NCBI GenBank assembly: GCA_049999805.1
Contig: JBNGIO010005408.1
Span: forward strand, 1-63,241
DNA: 63,241 nucleotides
From: Folioceros fuciformis
Taxonomy: Eukaryota > Anthocerotophyta > Anthocerotopsida > Anthocerotales
Direction: 5' to 3'
Positions 61,501-63,241 of this stretch are shown here, one piece after another. The notes beneath the pieces were generated by a model. It was given only the letters and a program-made list of their open reading frames with translations, did no database searches and was not told the DNA's origin. Each line of letters opens with the position of its first letter. The stretch's first letter is position 1. The position numbers and the translations under genes were made by a program.

Positions 61501-61862
61501 GAATTCGAGATCCCAGAGGCCAGTACACGTACGCTCATGCTAAAGATGCTGCATTCGGTAGAATGCAGTTGCATCAGTGGTGGGCAGGCCATCCCACGCT
61601 GGCAACCAATGCAGGCAGTTGTGGGGGATGCGGAGGGTGTGGAGCGGGAGGATGTGGAAGCATGGTCGGCGGGTGCGGAGGCTGTGGAGGGTGTGGAGCT
61701 GGAGGATGTGGAGGCTGTGGGAGCATGGCTGGCGGGTGTGGTGGCTGTGGAGGGTGTGGAGCTACTGGATGCGGAGCGTGTGGAGGCTTGGCTGCTGGCT
61801 GCGGAAGTGGCTGTGGTGGAGGTTGCGGCGGGGGGTGTGGCGGGCGTGTAGATCGTACATGA
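58530..61862 (+). CDS. Glycine-rich domain-containing protein (GRDP, DUF1399)
   Basis: GRDPs are plant proteins linked to growth and stress responses; biochemical role unclear. Nine exons (58530-58699, 58780-58879, 58960-59241, 59318-59776, 59865-60406, 60691-60910, 60998-61150, 61251-61380, 61480-61862) join in phase to 812 residues. DUF1399 signatures occur twice: LDCGWIWHCHRLSP near the start and VPTYDIDLFWHAHQLSP in exon 4. Middle parts include YVVVLGAKNVPFNERTESKL (C2-like strand order) and CWSLLGGKAGILTIGV, EEGFVTVIRFTATHPNGQ. The last 80 residues are a Cys-Gly tail of CGGCGGCGAGGCG-type repeats. The final intron (61381-61479) is 99 bp and open, so its retention would only insert 33 residues. 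Start chosen at the first ATG before the domain. Confidence 0.9.
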
Positions 61863-62600
61863 GAAGCAAGAATCTATATCAGCCGGAGGCATACCGCTGC
61901 ACCTTTCTTCAACAGCTATCACTCTTACCTACCTTTCAGAGCAGCATTGCACATTCATGGAACCTATGCCTCTCTCCCTTCACGTTGTAGATAGCTTGCC
62001 CTCCCTTGTCCTGTGCATATACTATACTGTATAGAGGTGTCCAGAAACAAAATTAGGCCGTGTCTGCTCTGAACTAAAAGATTTACCTCCGAGAGGAATG
62101 GAGACTCCAGAGATATTCAGCGACCCAAGTTCCACTCCACCGGGAAGATGGAAATAACCCTTGTGAGACTTCACTTCCGGCGGGTCTCGAGTCAACTTCG
62201 CAGGTCCAGGTTTCACAGAACAGTAGCATTTGCGGCAGTCCCCGCAGCTGTAAAACTAGCAGCACCACATCAACGTTTAGTACAACCAGATTCATGTTTC
62301 TTTTTAACTCCCTTGGATCATATTACCCTATTTCCACAGGCCACTTAGCCACACGATCTGTGTAGCAGCAGCTGGTAAGACTGTCAGATACTACAGTCCA
62401 CCCTCCCTAAATGTTACCTGTTGGAAGTAGGGCATTGGGTAACATTTAAGGAGGTGTAACATATAGAGAATTTAAGTATTTATAAAATAAATAAATTTAT
62501 TGAAAATATTTAAATATATTACATATTAATATTATATATAATAAAAATATTATACATTTAATCATAGTAATAATATAAATTTAGAATAATAAAATGAACT
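61863..62600. other. GRDP 3' flank and AT-rich element edge
   Basis: 61863-62400 shows no gene. From 62460 the sequence is over 80 percent A+T up to the transposase remnant, typical of the untranslated end of a mobile element. Confidence 0.5.
62402..62454. repeat. 17-bp inverted repeat, 19-nt loop
   Basis: Arms CCTCCCTAAATGTTACC (62402-62418) and GGTAACATTTAAGGAGG (62438-62454) pair with one mismatch. It sits at the border between GRDP flank and the AT-rich element. Confidence 0.8.
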
Positions 62601-63241
62601 TCAAAATGGCTTAAAAAAACGGGTTATTCCTACTTGTTTCAAAGAGGACTTAACTTGCTTTAAAACTTCTTTCTCGATTTGTTGCAAATTCCTAATTGTA
62701 GACATCATATCATTTGGTTGTTGCTCCAAAAACATGCATATCACCCCAAGTGCATCTTCTACTTGAGCACGACCTAAGATAGGCCTTTCTTCATAATATT
62801 CTTCAAAAGAATTTTCAACGTCGACAACTTCATTTTCGGGTGGAGGTTGAATAGAAGCCCATATATCATCTGCATCCAGAGTAGAAAAGATAGCACATGC
62901 ATTTGTCACCTCATAATCAACAAATTCTTCTGCAGACATAGTAGGGGTCAATCCTGTTGTGCCAAGTCCTAAATCCCTCAGCTGACAAAGAAGCATTTTT
63001 ATTTCTGCGTTATCTCTATTGAACAAATCTTCACGTGTTGCTTGGTTGTCGTGTTGTTGCTCATTATCACTGTTAGCATTCTATGTCTCAAAACTAAGTT
63101 GATTCAAGTCTATATCCGACACGCTAGCACTTGCTCTCTCCTGCCATAACCCAGAGTGTTTCCAACAATTTCTAATGATTTTCCCTTTAACATCGATACG
63201 CCAAGCTTTTTCCAACATAGTCACAGCATGATATACATCAA
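62601..63241 (-). pseudogene. Pogo/Tigger-type (DDE, CENP-B-like) transposase C-terminal remnant
   Basis: Minus strand, running off the right edge. It begins with DVYHAVTMLEKAWRIDVKGK and IIRNCWKHSGLW, the region after the catalytic core in plant Tigger-like transposases. A TAG stop at 63083-63081 interrupts the frame, after which a further 142 codons (from about FNRDNAEIKMLLCQLRDLGL to the TRFFKPF end) stay open. The catalytic DDE residues lie outside the window. The long acidic tail and the FF-containing end fit domesticated or decayed copies. Confidence 0.7.

Overview
The window is nuclear DNA of a land plant. Its genes are split by short GT-AG introns (mostly 70-130 bp). It holds a plastid phosphoribulokinase, a plastid thioredoxin z, a polyphenol oxidase with plant architecture, dirigent-type proteins, plant CYP71-clan P450s, a plant LRR receptor kinase and a GRDP/DUF1399 protein. 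Compact introns, intronless dirigent genes and a MAX1/CYP711-like relic fit a non-seed plant (lycophyte, hornwort or other bryophyte), but the sequence alone does not fix the species. I saw no bacterial, organellar or CRISPR features.

The window has two halves. The left part (1-36 kb) is AT-rich, repeat-rich and full of decaying specialised-metabolism genes. Intact there are a pirin (2.7-4.5 kb), a P450 (6.1-8.3 kb), a dirigent-like protein (9.4-10.2 kb) and a 907-residue LRR receptor kinase (30.2-34.0 kb). Broken are a Ty1/copia element fused to a P450 fragment (13.0-16.1 kb), two dirigent relics (18.6 and 19.6-20.3 kb), an ABCB transporter relic (20.7-21.4 kb), a BAHD acyltransferase relic (21.4-22.5 kb), a second P450 (25.4-27.4 kb) and a CYP711-like P450 whose pieces are tandemly duplicated (34.6-35.6 kb). 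Several minisatellites and a 10-N assembly gap lie between them.

The right part (36-62 kb) is a dense island of intact single-copy genes: a conserved membrane protein of unknown function, a polyphenol oxidase, a NUS1/LEW1-type cis-prenyltransferase subunit, thioredoxin z (CITRX), phosphoribulokinase, TFIIH subunit TFB1, a chloroplast HAD phosphatase (PYRP2-like), a small RecQ helicase and a glycine-rich-domain protein. TFB1 and the HAD gene diverge from one intergenic region of about 520 bp. The window ends in a broken pogo/Tigger-like transposase.

P450s, dirigent proteins, a BAHD enzyme, an ABC transporter, a polyphenol oxidase and a pirin together look like a phenolic (lignan-like) gene neighbourhood, mostly eroded. 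That grouping is an inference. Exon joins were worked out by eye from splice signals, reading phase and family similarity. Boundaries of TFB1, the pseudogenes and the repeats are approximate.
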